From Clostridia bacterium (GTDB lineage: Bacteria; Bacillota; Clostridia; Oscillospirales; UBA644), in assembly GCA_017424085.1 (NCBI GenBank), contig JAFPBP010000046.1, positions 1 to 5,064 on the forward strand: 5,064 nucleotides of DNA, written 5' to 3'. Below the pieces are notes generated by a model, which was not told where the DNA came from, did no database searches, and was given only the letters and a program-made list of their open reading frames with translations. The position numbers were made by a program, and so were the translations under genes. Shown here one piece after another: positions 1 through 4,832 of this stretch; within the stretch, counting starts at the first letter, position 1; every line of letters starts with the position of its first letter.

Positions 1-25
1 GATTGCCGGTTAAAGCAATTCTCAT
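1..25 (-). CDS. feoB: FeoB ferrous iron transporter, N-terminal fragment (8 codons)
   Basis: Only the start of this gene lies in the window. From an ATG at base 25 the minus strand encodes MRIALTGN, and the remaining base is C, compatible with a following Pro. This is the way the G-protein domain of FeoB opens, just before its G1/P-loop (GNPNxGKT). A strong AGGGAGGA ribosome binding site lies 7 nt upstream. FeoB is the inner-membrane Fe(II) permease with a cytosolic GTPase domain. The call rests on this short peptide plus the complete feoA directly upstream on the same strand. Eight residues alone could fit another small GTPase, but the feoA context makes FeoB by far the likeliest reading. 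Confidence 0.85.
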
Positions 26-30
26 TCTCA

Positions 31-40
31 GTTCCTCCCT
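31..40 (-). promoter_or_regulatory. Ribosome binding site of feoB
   Basis: The minus strand reads AGGGAGGAAC, with the GGGAGGA core ending 7 nt before the ATG at base 25. It fixes the start codon of the gene that leaves the window on the left, even though only eight codons are visible. Confidence 0.8.
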
Positions 41-94
41 GTTTCATCCAAATGATTAAATTTCTCTTCTTTATTATGTAAAACGATTTGCAAA

Positions 95-123
95 ATCATA
101 GTTACCTTATGCTAACCAAACAA
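95..123 (-). promoter_or_regulatory. Possible internal promoter for feoB (weak)
   Basis: On the minus strand a good -10 hexamer, TATGAT (bases 95-100), is preceded at 17 bp by TTGTTT (118-123), which matches only the TTG of the -35 consensus. It lies downstream of the candidate feoA terminator and would give feoB its own transcript. A palindrome-like site (101-119) fills its spacer. The weak -35 keeps confidence low. The alternative is that feoB is expressed only by read-through from the feoA promoter. Confidence 0.3.
101..119 (-). promoter_or_regulatory. Degenerate second copy of the feo palindrome (candidate operator)
   Basis: The minus strand reads TTGGTTAG, then six bases, then GTAAC. 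The palindrome in front of feoA (396-415) has TTGGTTAG, six bases, CTAACC. The left arm is identical over 8 bp, the spacer is the same length and TAAC of the right arm is kept. It sits between feoA and feoB, inside the spacer of a weak candidate promoter, where a repressor could act. The repetition is seen directly; the operator role is inferred. Confidence 0.4.
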
Positions 124-157
124 AAAAAAACAATCGGCGGGAACGCCTCCTGTTTTT
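122..157 (-). terminator. Candidate intrinsic terminator or attenuator between feoA and feoB
   Basis: Immediately after the feoA stop, the minus strand can fold with GGCG (144-147) paired to CGCC (136-139) around a TTCC loop. Two facing A/G and G/A mismatches follow, then a second helix of one G-U pair plus A-T and C-G pairs that runs into nine consecutive T (122-130). The A-rich left side and T-run right side fit an intrinsic terminator, and partial read-through would set a feoA-to-feoB ratio. The tandem mismatches weaken the stem, so it may be leaky. On the plus strand there is no gene here to terminate. Confidence 0.5.
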
Positions 158-369
158 CAGATCAGAATGGCTTGAGCCAATTCCTTGTCGATATTATACC
201 GTCCGTCCTTGATGGAGACGACGCAACTGTTTTTCAGATGAGAGATGACCGTAATGGGCTCTCCGCTGTAGCATCCGAGGGAAAACAGGAACGCATCCAG
301 CTCCTCGTCATCGGTTTCAATGGCACGAATGATGTATTCAGTTCCTTCTTGGGCTTCGCGCAAGGTCAT
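157..369 (-). CDS. feoA: FeoA family ferrous iron transport accessory protein
   Basis: This 70-residue protein is the usual size for a stand-alone FeoA, a cytosolic SH3-like beta-barrel that assists FeoB in Fe(II) uptake. It shows the family layout: a short N-terminal segment with G9, hydrophobic strands (EYIIRAI, residues 11-17), an acidic helix leading into L31-G32 and G36 (LGCYSGEPITVIS), and a strand pair ending in DGRYNIDKELAQAILI, the typical FeoA C-terminal strand and anchor. The ATG at 369 has AGAGGTG 6 nt upstream. The start of FeoB follows 131 bp downstream on the same strand, which makes the assignment firm. It is transcribed from a perfect consensus promoter with a palindrome at the predicted start site, so metal-responsive repression (DtxR- or Fur-type) is plausible. 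The long feoA-feoB spacer is unusual, since these genes are often close or overlapping. Confidence 0.9.
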   Translation of the reverse strand: MTLREAQEGTEYIIRAIETDDEELDAFLFSLGCYSGEPITVISHLKNSCVVSIKDGRYNIDKELAQAILI

Positions 370-375
370 TGATTA

Positions 376-382
376 CACCTCT
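376..382 (-). promoter_or_regulatory. Ribosome binding site of feoA
   Basis: AGAGGTG on the minus strand ends 6 nt before the ATG at 369, supporting the 70-residue start. Confidence 0.75.
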
Positions 383-395
383 TATGCATTGTAGG

Positions 396-415
396 GGTTA
401 GCACCCACTAACCAA
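396..415 (-). promoter_or_regulatory. Palindrome at the feoA transcription start: candidate metalloregulator operator
   Basis: Perfect 6-bp arms, GGTTAG and CTAACC, flank a 6-bp spacer (TGGGTG on the minus strand) at 396-413; TT at 414-415 extends the left arm to TTGGTTAG. The site lies just downstream of the -10 box, at the predicted start of feoA transcription. The arms equal the inner arms of the DtxR/IdeR consensus, but those are separated by 1 bp, not 6, so a standard DtxR site is not implied. A repressor at this place would block initiation. Alternatively the repeat forms a stem-loop at the 5' end of the mRNA. Confidence 0.5.
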
Positions 416-420
416 CAGAC

Positions 421-449
421 ATTATACTCCAATTCTTGGGATTTGTCAA
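421..449 (-). promoter_or_regulatory. Sigma-A promoter of feoA (perfect consensus)
   Basis: On the minus strand TTGACA (444-449) and TATAAT (421-426) are separated by exactly 17 bp. Initiation is expected near base 414, giving a leader of about 45 nt to feoA. An A-tract (469-478 on the opposite strand as T) lies about 20 bp upstream of the -35. A perfect consensus promoter is normally strong, so repression by the adjacent palindrome would make sense. Confidence 0.9.
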
Positions 450-527
450 GGACTTTCCCCGACTGTTCACATTTTTTTCAAAATACCGTTTCTCGCAGAA
501 AAAATGTTTCTTCGGGGACAAACCCTC
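450..527. other. Core of the divergent feoA / rhamnosidase intergenic region
   Basis: Between the two divergent -35 boxes there is no gene. The stretch holds two related upstream boxes in inverted orientation. Each, read toward its own promoter, has an A-tract ending in ATGT, then CGGGGA 5-7 nt later, then TTGACA 6-9 nt after that. On the plus strand the rhamnosidase copy is 499-533. On the minus strand the feoA copy runs from 478 to 444. The A-tracts lie where UP-type elements can act. No further structure is seen. Confidence 0.5.
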
Positions 528-556
528 TTGACAACGGGAATGCGGAATGGTATAAT
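528..556 (+). promoter_or_regulatory. Sigma-A promoter of the rhamnosidase gene (perfect consensus)
   Basis: TTGACA (528-533), 17 bp, TATAAT (551-556). The start of transcription is expected near 563, so the leader to the ATG at 586 is only about 20 nt and holds little beyond the ribosome binding site. No operator-like palindrome overlaps it, so the usual carbohydrate-responsive repressor site is not evident. Confidence 0.9.
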
Positions 557-573
557 AAAGGCAAGAACCATTC

Positions 574-580
574 AGGAGGA
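574..580 (+). promoter_or_regulatory. Ribosome binding site of the rhamnosidase gene
   Basis: AGGAGGA ends 5 nt before the ATG at 586. It decides this start over in-frame internal Met codons. Confidence 0.85.
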
Positions 581-585
581 ACTCT

Positions 586-2829
586 ATGGAACAGAACGCA
601 AAATGGATCAAAGCAGAACAAAACCTCGGATCGCTTTCCCCCGAATTCCGCAAGGAATACGTCGCCAAGGGGACGATCAAAAAAGCCACCGCCACGGTCA
701 CCGCCATGGGGGTCTATAATCTGTATGTCAACGGAGCCAAGGCGGGAAACGCCGTCATGGCGCCCTTCTGGACCAGTTATCCCCACCGCGTGCAGGAGCA
801 GACCTACGACGTGACCGATCTGATGGGAGAGAAGACCACCTTCGGCATCCTTTTGGGCAAGGGCTGGGCGATGGGGCGCGTAGGCTACAGCAGAGCGAAA
901 TACGTTTCGGGCTTCTTTGCAGAAAACGCATGCGTGATCGGAAGCATTCGGGTGGAATACGCCGACGGCACGGTTGACGTAATCAACACCGACAACACCT
1001 GGCAGGTCTGGTCCTCTCAGATCCTCGATTCGGAGCTGTACGACGGGGAGACCGTGGATCATACCGCAGAGATCAAGCATCTGGGCACCGCCGTGATCGA
1101 CGAAAACAAACGCCCCGAGATCATTCCCCAGCAGGGCGAGCTTGTCACCGAACACGAGCGCATCTTCCCCTGCGAGATCATCAAGACTCCCAAGGGCGAA
1201 ACCGTTCTGGACTTCGGGCAGAATCTGGCGGGATACGTGGAGATCAGAATCCGCGGCAAGCGGGGAGATCGCATTGTTCTGACCCATGCGGAGGTGCTGG
1301 ATCGGGACGGAAACTTCTATACCGAAAACCTTCGCTCCGCCGCAAACCGCAACGTCTATACCCTTTCGGGAGAAGGTGAAGAGACCTTCAAGCCCACCTT
1401 CTGCTTCCAGGGCTTCCGCTACGTGCGGCTGGATGAGTTCCCCGCAGACGTTGAGGTGCGCCCCGAGAACTTCACCGCCATCGTCATTTACTCCGACATG
1501 AAGCGCACGGGGGACTTCTCCTGCGGAAACGAAAAGATCAATCAACTGTACAGCAATATTATTTGGGGACAGAGAGGCAACTTCATCGACGTGCCCACCG
1601 ATTGTCCCCAGAGAGACGAGCGTCTGGGCTGGACGGGCGATGCAGAGGTCTTCTGCCGCACCGCCGCCATCAACTATGACGTAGAAAACTTCTTCCGCAA
1701 ATGGCTGACCGATATGGCTCTGGAGCAAACTCCCGAGGGCGGCGTTTGGGGCATCGTTCCCGGCGTGGGCAGATGCGGCGGCAGAATCGCTACGGGTTGG
1801 GCAGACGCGGCGGTGATCTGCCCCTGGGAGATCTACCGCGCCTACGGAGACAAGGAGCTTCTTCGGCAGAATTATTCCATGATGAAAAAGTGGATCGGCT
1901 ATATGCACGCCTTCGGCGAAGACGAATTCCTTTTCGTGGGCGGCTTCCATTACGGGGATTGGCTTGCCATGGATGCGGGCTACGGCGTCTACGAGGGTGC
2001 AACCCAGACCGACCTGATCGCCTCCGCATTCTTCGCCTATTCCACAGAGCTGGTCATCCGTGCGGGCAGAATTCTGGGTGAGGACGTGAGCGAATTTGAA
2101 GAGCTTTATCAGAACGTCCGTAACGCCTTCCGCGCCGCCTTCATGAAGGACGGGCTTCCCACCATGTACCCCAAGGCGGACGCCTTTGCCACCAACCGCC
2201 CCGTGAAGGGCTTGACCCAGACCTCCATCGTGCTGGTTCTGCGCTTCGGATTGTACGAGGAATCGGAGCGGCAAGGGCTCATCGACAAGCTGGCAGAGCT
2301 GATCGCCGAAAACGACGGCAGAATGACCACGGGCTTTTTGGGCACGCCCCATATCCTGCACGTCCTGTCTCAGAACGGACGGGGAGATCTGGCATACGAT
2401 CTGCTGCTGCAGGAAAAGGCACCCTCCTGGCTCTTCTCGGTGAACCACGGCGCCACCACCATCTGGGAGCATTGGGACAGCCAAAAGGAAGACGGAACCT
2501 TCTGGTCCACCGATATGAACTCCTTCAACCACTACGCCTACGGCGCGGTCTACGATTGGATCTTCGGCGTGGCGCTGGGCATTGATATTCCCGACGACGG
2601 CGCAGGCTACCAAAAGATCACCGTCTCTCCCCTCCCCGACCGACGGCTGGGCTTCGCCAAGGGCTCCATTGAAACCCGTCACGGCAAGGTTGCCTCCCAT
2701 TGGTTCTACCTCCCCGACGGACAGGTCCGCTACGAGATCACCGTTCCCGCAGGGGTGGAGGCAACGATCAACGTTGCGGGCATCCCCCAACAGACCGTTT
2801 CGGGCGGCACCTTCGTTTACATTGCGTAA
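586..2829 (+). CDS. Alpha-L-rhamnosidase, glycoside hydrolase family 78
   Basis: A complete 747-residue GH78 enzyme, which hydrolyses terminal alpha-L-rhamnosides with inversion. Residues about 20-190 form the N-terminal rhamnosidase beta domain (GVYNLYVNG 42-50, PFWTSY 60-65, YDVT 74-77, GKGW 91-94). Residues about 195-300 form the concanavalin-like domain opening at DFGQNLAGYV (209-218). Residues about 305-650 are the (alpha/alpha)6 barrel, and the rest is a C-terminal beta domain. The family signature DCPQRDERLGWTGD is intact, with D339, E345 (predicted general acid) and D352. GATTIWEHWDS carries E628, the predicted general base. There is no signal peptide or membrane segment, so it should act in the cytoplasm on small imported rhamnosides. 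At 747 residues it lacks the extra modules of larger secreted GH78 enzymes. It stands alone on its strand between its own promoter and a terminator, with no rhamnose catabolic or transporter gene visible beside it. The exact substrate is not readable. Confidence 0.95.
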   Translation: MEQNAKWIKAEQNLGSLSPEFRKEYVAKGTIKKATATVTAMGVYNLYVNGAKAGNAVMAPFWTSYPHRVQEQTYDVTDLMGEKTTFGILLGKGWAMGRVGYSRAKYVSGFFAENACVIGSIRVEYADGTVDVINTDNTWQVWSSQILDSELYDGETVDHTAEIKHLGTAVIDENKRPEIIPQQGELVTEHERIFPCEIIKTPKGETVLDFGQNLAGYVEIRIRGKRGDRIVLTHAEVLDRDGNFYTENLRSAANRNVYTLSGEGEETFKPTFCFQGFRYVRLDEFPADVEVRPENFTAIVIYSDMKRTGDFSCGNEKINQLYSNIIWGQRGNFIDVPTDCPQRDERLGWTGDAEVFCRTAAINYDVENFFRKWLTDMALEQTPEGGVWGIVPGVGRCGGRIATGWADAAVICPWEIYRAYGDKELLRQNYSMMKKWIGYMHAFGEDEFLFVGGFHYGDWLAMDAGYGVYEGATQTDLIASAFFAYSTELVIRAGRILGEDVSEFEELYQNVRNAFRAAFMKDGLPTMYPKADAFATNRPVKGLTQTSIVLVLRFGLYEESERQGLIDKLAELIAENDGRMTTGFLGTPHILHVLSQNGRGDLAYDLLLQEKAPSWLFSVNHGATTIWEHWDSQKEDGTFWSTDMNSFNHYAYGAVYDWIFGVALGIDIPDDGAGYQKITVSPLPDRRLGFAKGSIETRHGKVASHWFYLPDGQVRYEITVPAGVEATINVAGIPQQTVSGGTFVYIA

Positions 2830-2846
2830 TCTCTACCATATAATTA

Positions 2847-2887
2847 AAATTGCGTACGGAGCGATCCGTACGCAATTTATTTTTATT
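2847..2887. terminator. Bidirectional intrinsic terminator between convergent genes
   Basis: A perfect 14-bp inverted repeat (2847-2860 with 2865-2878) encloses a GCGA tetraloop of the GNRA type. On the plus strand it is followed by ATTTTTATT, terminating the rhamnosidase transcript 18-50 nt after its stop. On the minus strand the stem is followed by TTTTAATTATAT, terminating the transcript of the gene that ends at 2883. The T-run on either side is modest, but the long stem is strong. Confidence 0.9.
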
Positions 2888-3935
2888 CCAGAACCTTCAT
2901 AAACTCGGCGCCGTCGGTCCGCTGACACAGGCGAACCACCGACGAGGACCGTCCGTCCTCGGTGCGGAAGGGATGGGACACGTAAAAATATCCGTTGCCG
3001 AAGGAAACGACGCCCTCTGCCCCGCGGGGGAAGAGCCAGCCGCCGATCCCCGATTCCTCGTGATACGCACCGCCCCGCTCCAAGGTCAGGCAGGTCTCCC
3101 CCGCCTCGTTGACGGTGACGGGTGCATCGGCTTTCACGGAATACAGGGGATAGTTAGGATAGTTTTCCTTTTTTCCGCGGTATACGAACAGAAGCCAGCG
3201 GGCTTCTCCCGCATCGTACTGCAGATTCTGCACGCCCCAATCGGTGTTGCCCGTATGCAGGAAATATTTCCCGTCGCAAGATGCAGGACCGCTCTTATGG
3301 AAATGATCCTGATTCAGAGGCTGTGCCAACGAATCCCAATGGGAGATATCGTACTGCAGAAGCACCTGACGGTCGTTGTCGGAGCGGGTCACGTCTCCGT
3401 AGATCCCGTACGCCACGGTCAGATACCGTTTTCCGTCGGTCTGCCCGAAGCGGGGACCGAAGGAGGTACCGTCAATCCCCGAGCAGGCGTAGCGGTGCTC
3501 CCGCCCGTCTTCTCCTGCGGCGTTGTAGTCGTCCACGACCTCCCGCAGATAAACGGTCTTCATCACCCCGTCGGCGCAGGCGTCCATATCAACGCGGTCG
3601 ATCTTATCCACGTCGAAGATTGCGATATAAAAGGAGGTTTCCGCTTCCTTCTCCTCGCATCCCAAAAACTTACGGATCCCCTTGCCGATGGAATCGTTTT
3701 TGTATTCCAAAGAACCGTAGACCTTGCCGTCGTCGGGATTGAACTCAATGCATCCCAGATGCCCCGTCAGCCCCGTCACCGAGCCCAGCAGGTTCCCCTG
3801 CAGATCCAGCTTCACCAAAATCTGCGTATAGGAGCAATACAAAATTCCCCGCTCGGCATCCAAAGCGATGCCCTGAATGTGCCCCGCATGATAGGCGCCC
3901 GTGTCAATGGCATGGGGGAAGCGATCCATGGTCAC
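2883..3935 (-). CDS. Uncharacterised protein, probable beta-propeller fold
   Basis: A 350-residue protein whose function I cannot assign. It resembles conserved hypothetical proteins of Clostridia. Strand-turn segments of the propeller kind recur: HIQGIALDAERGILYCSY (19-36) then ILVKLDLQGNLLGSVTG (39-55), CIEFNPDDGKVYGSLEY (62-78), SFYIAIFDVDKIDRVDM (101-117), KRYLTVAYGIYGD (169-181), VLLQYDISHWD (191-201), and a last GNGYFYVSHPF (313-323). Histidines recur along the chain in or near motif-like stretches (H16, H19, H147, H213, H227, H292, H321), which could line a central pocket or bind metal; that is inference. No signal peptide or membrane segment is seen. The start is GTG at 3935, with AAAGGA 9 nt upstream; an ATG two codons in (3929) is farther from it. 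It lies 6 bp after the deacetylase gene and is last in the series, ending at a shared terminator. A carbohydrate hydrolase or lyase, or a binding partner of the deacetylase, are possible roles. Confidence 0.85.
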   Translation of the reverse strand: MTMDRFPHAIDTGAYHAGHIQGIALDAERGILYCSYTQILVKLDLQGNLLGSVTGLTGHLGCIEFNPDDGKVYGSLEYKNDSIGKGIRKFLGCEEKEAETSFYIAIFDVDKIDRVDMDACADGVMKTVYLREVVDDYNAAGEDGREHRYACSGIDGTSFGPRFGQTDGKRYLTVAYGIYGDVTRSDNDRQVLLQYDISHWDSLAQPLNQDHFHKSGPASCDGKYFLHTGNTDWGVQNLQYDAGEARWLLFVYRGKKENYPNYPLYSVKADAPVTVNEAGETCLTLERGGAYHEESGIGGWLFPRGAEGVVSFGNGYFYVSHPFRTEDGRSSSVVRLCQRTDGAEFMKVLE

Positions 3936-3941
3936 AAAAAA

Positions 3942-4802
3942 TCATCCTTTCTTTTCGGGGAGGGTGCGGTCGATGAACACCGTTTCCCCCGGCTTGACCG
4001 CATAGTTGTAGGTTCCCGCCCGTTCGCCCACGCTGAAGAAGATCTCCTGCGCGGTGGGATTGTGGACCCAAGATCCGTCGAAGGAGAAAATGAGGCGATT
4101 GTAATCGCGGATGTAATCGAAGATCTCAATATTGGTAGCGTACCATACGTCCTCCCGATTTCCCACGGTCTGACAGAAGCGCTCCAACAAATCCCAGTTG
4201 TTATCGTTGTTGAATTCGTAGGCGTGCCCCCACAGGTAGAACAGATAAGGATCTCCCTTGGGCGTATCGTTCAGAAACTTCTCTGCCAGCGAGAACAGCT
4301 CGGGGTCCTTGTGATGGCAGGTGGGATCCAGATACAACCAGTTTTTCGGAAGGGCAAAGGAACGGGTTGCCCGCACGGTACGGCAATATTCTATACCGCA
4401 ATGGGCTAAAACCGATCCTGTTTCTTCGTTGAAGGATCCATTGGCGTACGCCATGCCCCGCACGATCCGCCCGAACGCCTTTTCCGCTGCCGCAACGTCG
4501 GTGGAAACGTCCTGATTCGCCACGTTGCAGGGGACGTCCCGCAGAGGCATATGGGTATATCCGTGCACCGCCACCTCGTGAGGAGAATCCATCAGAAGAT
4601 CCTTCGCCTGCTGCAACGTCATGGCGGAGAGGTGCTGAACCCCGTCCGAGAACCGTCCAAAGTTCAGATTGAAGGTGCATTTTATACCATAACGGTTTAT
4701 GATCTCAGCAAACCGAAGATCATGGATCGTATCGTCATCGTAGCTCAGAGTCAACGCCTTGACCTTGCCCTGAGGGAAACGCATGCGACGGTAGTAAAAC
4801 AT
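3942..4802 (-). CDS. Polysaccharide deacetylase family protein (CE4 / NodB-like)
   Basis: A 286-residue protein with a NodB-type barrel over about residues 10-235. Motif 1 reads LSYDDD (D22 the expected base, D23 the metal ligand), where the usual form is TFDDG. Motif 2 is HGYTH, H80 and H84 completing an Asp-His-His metal site. The motif 3 region, GMAYANG (116-122), lacks the usual RxxPY. Motif 5 is LWGHAYEF with H193. The pattern resembles the CE4 subgroup named after gellan lyase proteins rather than chitin or peptidoglycan deacetylases, so a plant or bacterial polysaccharide fragment is a better guess than cell wall. Residues about 236-286 look like a small beta extension (WVHNPTAQEIFFSVGERAG). 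No signal peptide is seen, implying cytoplasmic action. The ATG at 4802 has AAGAAGG 7 nt upstream; Met7 has no such site. It starts 30 nt after the upstream phosphofructokinase-like gene and overlaps the ribosome binding site of the next gene. Deacetylase activity itself is inferred from the family. Confidence 0.88.
   Translation of the reverse strand: MFYYRRMRFPQGKVKALTLSYDDDTIHDLRFAEIINRYGIKCTFNLNFGRFSDGVQHLSAMTLQQAKDLLMDSPHEVAVHGYTHMPLRDVPCNVANQDVSTDVAAAEKAFGRIVRGMAYANGSFNEETGSVLAHCGIEYCRTVRATRSFALPKNWLYLDPTCHHKDPELFSLAEKFLNDTPKGDPYLFYLWGHAYEFNNDNNWDLLERFCQTVGNREDVWYATNIEIFDYIRDYNRLIFSFDGSWVHNPTAQEIFFSVGERAGTYNYAVKPGETVFIDRTLPEKKG
3945..3950 (-). promoter_or_regulatory. Ribosome binding site inside the end of the deacetylase gene
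   Basis: AAAGGA on the minus strand is also the last two codons (Lys-Gly) of the deacetylase, directly before its TGA, and lies 9 nt before the GTG at 3935. Ribosomes finishing the deacetylase would be positioned to start the downstream gene, suggesting translational coupling. It is what favours GTG over the ATG at 3929. Confidence 0.65.
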
Positions 4803-4809
4803 GGAAACG

Positions 4810-4816
4810 CCTTCTT
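4810..4816 (-). promoter_or_regulatory. Ribosome binding site of the deacetylase gene
   Basis: AAGAAGG on the minus strand ends 7 nt before the ATG at 4802. The 30-bp spacer that contains it has no hairpin and no promoter hexamers, so transcription probably continues from the upstream gene. Confidence 0.65.
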
Positions 4817-4832
4817 TCCCGAATGATAGTTT

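Noticed and set aside
85..97. Short inverted repeat GATTT-GCA-AAATC in the feoA-feoB spacer.
   Set aside because: Five A/T-rich base pairs around three bases are expected by chance in such an A+T-rich spacer, and no second copy was found.
88..372. A 94-codon plus-strand frame over feoA.
   Set aside because: No ribosome binding site precedes it, and it covers the terminator, feoA and its start in antisense; feoA on the minus strand has clear family features.
391..420. Possible riboswitch in the feoA leader.
   Set aside because: The leader is only about 45 nt and holds a single 6-bp stem; that is too short for a known metal riboswitch, and there is no leader terminator before feoA.
478..2790. 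A 770-codon open frame on the minus strand opposite the rhamnosidase gene.
   Set aside because: It is exactly in register with the sense codons, so it stays open only because the rhamnosidase gene avoids TTA, CTA and TCA codons. Its translation shows no recognisable domain, and the sense gene has intact catalytic motifs, promoter and ribosome binding site.
2850..4409. A 519-codon open frame on the plus strand opposite the propeller and deacetylase genes.
   Set aside because: Both minus-strand genes happen to share the same register, and both avoid TTA, CTA and TCA, so the complementary frame stays open across their junction. It begins inside the terminator hairpin, and its product looks like no known protein.
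4201..4680. A 159-codon minus-strand frame inside the deacetylase gene.
   Set aside because: It is a shifted frame of the real gene, Arg/Gly/Ser-rich, without a ribosome binding site or domain. The CE4 motifs are all in the other frame.
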